Source: Vibrio sp. NTOU-M3 (GTDB lineage: Bacteria > Pseudomonadota > Gammaproteobacteria > Enterobacterales > Vibrionaceae). Taken from it: 64,000 nt of DNA. The notes below the pieces were generated by a model that had not been told where the DNA came from, made no database searches, and saw only the letters and a list, made by a program, of their open reading frames with translations. The translations under genes and the position numbers were made by a program. Below, one piece after another: positions 61,990 through 64,000 of this stretch; positions within the stretch are counted from its first letter, which is position 1; each line of letters opens with the position of its first letter. The stretch lies in NCBI RefSeq assembly GCF_040869035.1, contig NZ_CP162101.1:496001-560000 (forward strand), read 5' to 3'.

Positions 61990-63096
61990 ATGATAAAACG
62001 TCGCATCCCAGCGCTCTTGCTTGCGCTAACCCCTTTTTGGGTTTCGACATCGATTTCAGCGGAAGAAGCTGCACAGACAGATCCTGTCGCCGCAATCGAT
62101 AACAAATTGAGCAATAAACAGTCAGAAATCGATACTATGGCCACTGAGTTCGACTCAGAAGCCGACAAGTTGCAACTGCTTAAAAATGAGCAGGCTAAAC
62201 TTAAGCGTGAACAACAGGATTTAGATGCCAAGCGGAACCGAGCAAAGTCTGCGCTGGACAAACAGTATAGCCGCCTTTTAGATGATCCAGAGACTGACCT
62301 TGTTAGCTTCCAGAAAAAATACCAAGACGCTTGGACAGCAGTAAAAAACAACCAAAATGCCATGCTGGAAAACCAACAGGCAGTTGCTGAAAACGAAATG
62401 CGCTTATCGCAGGTAAAACAAAAGCAAGCCCGTCTAAATACCGAATTTTCCTACCTACGAGAGCAAAAAGTAGAGGCGCGCGTTAAACGTCTTGATGCTG
62501 AGCTTCGTGAGAGCGAAGTTTTAGAAACCAGCTACAAAACAACCTGCTCTGCCACAATGACCTTAGGTGAATGTGCAAGCCAAGGTAAATATCTTACCAA
62601 ACAAAAAGCCGTCAAAACCTTTAAAGCCAAACTGATGGATAGCTTAACGGAATCCACAATGGCAAAACAGAATGCTAAAGATGTCCAACTGAATATTCAC
62701 GTTCAGGAAAGCCAACTTATTCGCAGTGGTTTTGAAGGTAACAACAGCTACTTCACTCAAATGCAAGCACAACTTCAAGCCAAACCGGAAGCAGTGGCCG
62801 CATGTAAGTTGCTCAACGTATCTTCACGTTACTGTTTGAAAGGCGAACGCCAAGCCACACAAACGAAGAAGCAAGAAAAAAGCTGGGTGAATGTGATCGT
62901 ACGTTCAGACCAATATAACGATGCGGTAATTATTAATGGTATCGAATACGGAAGTACACCTGTCGAAGTTGTTCTTCCAAAGGGAAATCATCAAGTCACT
63001 GTTTCGAAAGATGGTTACCAAACTTACAACCGAGTCATCAGCGTACACAGCAACGATACGGTATGGGTAAAACTAAGACCAAACACCAATAGCTAA
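61990..63096 (+). CDS. Periplasmic coiled-coil protein with PEGA domain
   Basis: 368 residues from ATG 61990 (CAGGGA upstream); an in-frame TTG at 61975 is unlikely. Signal peptide MIKRRIPALLLALTPFWVST. A long coiled coil fills about 25-190 (NKQSEIDTMATEFDSEADK), a Cys pair follows at TTCSATMTLGECASQ, and then more helix. The C-terminus is a PEGA-type beta domain at about 300-365 (VIRSDQYNDAVIINGIEYG, then PVEVVLPKGNHQVTVSKDGY). Function unknown; PEGA domains usually bind proteins or sugars at cell surfaces. The next gene is a paralogue. Confidence 0.85.
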   Translation: MIKRRIPALLLALTPFWVSTSISAEEAAQTDPVAAIDNKLSNKQSEIDTMATEFDSEADKLQLLKNEQAKLKREQQDLDAKRNRAKSALDKQYSRLLDDPETDLVSFQKKYQDAWTAVKNNQNAMLENQQAVAENEMRLSQVKQKQARLNTEFSYLREQKVEARVKRLDAELRESEVLETSYKTTCSATMTLGECASQGKYLTKQKAVKTFKAKLMDSLTESTMAKQNAKDVQLNIHVQESQLIRSGFEGNNSYFTQMQAQLQAKPEAVAACKLLNVSSRYCLKGERQATQTKKQEKSWVNVIVRSDQYNDAVIINGIEYGSTPVEVVLPKGNHQVTVSKDGYQTYNRVISVHSNDTVWVKLRPNTNS

Positions 63097-63135
63097 CGTA
63101 CTCATTTTCGGTTTCAAATCACAAAGATGTACTAA

Positions 63136-63190
63136 AAACGCCATGTTGACTCTAAGTTACAGCAAAGTAACTTCAGGCAAGATGGCGTTT
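63136..63190 (+). terminator. Two-tier hairpin between the tandem paralogues
   Basis: Outer stem aaacgccat (63136-63144) with atggcgttt (63182-63190); inner stem aagttac (63154-63160) with gtaactt (63167-63173). A short T-containing tail follows; it may act as a terminator or attenuator. Confidence 0.55.
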
Positions 63191-63241
63191 GCGTTTAGAA
63201 TGAATTCATTAGCCAATTTATTAATAAGTAGAAGAAAGACA

Positions 63242-64000
63242 ATGCGACAAGGTTTATCCGCTATTTTGCTAGCTATTTCTCCTTGCTTGGTTGCGACGCC
63301 AACTTTGGCTGAAGAGTTACCAACCTCGGTTATCGCAATAGATGACCAGCTATTTACTAAACATTCAGAATTATCGAATGCCAAAGCTGAGCTTGATAAA
63401 CAACAAGAGCTGGTAGACGACCAACAACGTCAATTAAAGACACTGGCCAAGCAGGCGAAATCCTTTGATACTGAAATGACAAAAGCCAAAGCTGATCTCG
63501 AGCGTGATTATCAGCGAATGATTGATGAGCCAAGTATCGATATCGTTGCATCTCAACAGGCTTATCAAGATGCTTGGGCTAAAGTAAAACAAAATCAAAA
63601 ATACCGCCTCGAAGCAGAACAAGAACTTGAAGAGCTCAGTGCTAACTTATTCTCTAAGCAGACTACCGTTGAACACATCAAGAAAAGCATCAATGAGCTT
63701 GATATTGCCAAGCTGCGTGCACGCGCAGAGCGCATGAAAGAGGAGTTGCAGCAGAGTCAAACTCTTAATGTCAGCTTCACAAATCGCTGCCAATCTTCAA
63801 TGACCCTCGCTCAATGTGATAGCCAGACCAAAGAATTAGCGCTTCAAAAAGCGGTAAAGCAGTTCCAAAATGCATTAATAGACTCTACAACCGAGTCGAG
63901 CCTTGCCAAACAACATATCGACCAAGTGTCATTAAACACGCACGTATTACGACACTCCGTAGTCGAACAAGGGTTCTATGATGGTGAGCGTTACCGGAAT
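63242..64000 (+). CDS. Paralogous periplasmic coiled-coil protein, cut by the window end
   Basis: 253 codons, open at the right edge. From ATG 63242 (AGAAAG upstream) it reads MRQGLSAILLAISPCLVATP (signal peptide), then a coiled coil. It repeats the layout of the previous protein: SFTNRCQSSMTLAQCDSQ against SYKTTCSATMTLGECASQ, with both cysteines kept, and KAVKQFQNALIDSTTESSLAK against KAVKTFKAKLMDSLTESTMA. Clearly a duplication. Whether it also ends in a PEGA domain lies beyond the window. Confidence 0.9.
   Translation, partial: MRQGLSAILLAISPCLVATPTLAEELPTSVIAIDDQLFTKHSELSNAKAELDKQQELVDDQQRQLKTLAKQAKSFDTEMTKAKADLERDYQRMIDEPSIDIVASQQAYQDAWAKVKQNQKYRLEAEQELEELSANLFSKQTTVEHIKKSINELDIAKLRARAERMKEELQQSQTLNVSFTNRCQSSMTLAQCDSQTKELALQKAVKQFQNALIDSTTESSLAKQHIDQVSLNTHVLRHSVVEQGFYDGERYRN

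Noticed and set aside
1..64000. CRISPR arrays, tRNA or rRNA genes
   Set aside because: No regularly spaced repeats and no cloverleaf or rRNA segments were recognised on either strand.

Overview
The window looks like a stretch of the second chromosome of a marine Vibrio, probably near the Harveyi/Parahaemolyticus group. The main reasons are a Qrr quorum-sensing small RNA with its sigma-54 promoter and LuxO-type sites, a putA-putP locus with an AraC-type regulator upstream, a DUF368 (PopT-type) carrier, a second phosphate transporter (pstSCAB without phoU), lpp facing an L,D-transpeptidase, and phr next to ybgA. The species is inferred from gene content only. No rRNA, tRNA, CRISPR array or intact insertion sequence was seen.

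Layout. 1-3.4 kb: the 3' end of a LuxR/CsgD-like regulator gene faces a type I secretion ABC transporter and its HlyD adaptor. 3.4-13.9 kb: a ten-gene exopolysaccharide operon on the minus strand. It starts with a conserved head (initiating sugar-phosphate transferase, short Wza-like export protein, Wzc-like co-polymerase). After a hairpin comes a very AT-rich cassette (Wzy, three glycosyltransferases, pyruvyl transferase, Wzx). 14.3-17.8 kb: pstSCAB. 18-31 kb: a chemotaxis receptor, a DEAD-box helicase, lpp with an L,D-transpeptidase, photolyase with ybgA, deoD with a transposase-like zinc-ribbon protein, and a secreted kexin-like protease with a possible dedicated chaperone. 31-38 kb: three TPR-GGDEF-type proteins around a DUF3302/HlyD pair. 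38-45 kb: a three-gene ECF vitamin-type transporter, an MFS carrier, two GNAT acetyltransferases, a small-molecule kinase-like protein and a PilZ protein. 45.4-46.2 kb: a structured, gene-poor AT-rich region before an orphan sugar-nucleotide epimerase. 47-54 kb: gltS, the Qrr RNA, the DUF368 carrier, an arginine-deiminase-like hydrolase, an MsbA-like exporter and a DUF445 protein. 54-61.6 kb: the proline catabolism locus. 62-64 kb: two tandem paralogous periplasmic coiled-coil proteins, the second cut by the window end.

How the genes work together. Several genes fit a biofilm and cyclic-di-GMP theme: polysaccharide synthesis and export, type I secretion, a VpsT/CpsQ-like regulator end, two apparently active GGDEF proteins, one degenerate one and a PilZ receptor. 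The proline locus has an unusual feature. The C-terminal domain that ends long PutA enzymes is encoded here by a separate gene with its own strong ribosome binding site, directly after a 1039-residue PutA. Other points of interest are a ten-base match to the 16S 3' end that sequesters the ribosome site of an 11-codon reading frame near 45.97 kb, and a domesticated transposase-like gene downstream of deoD.
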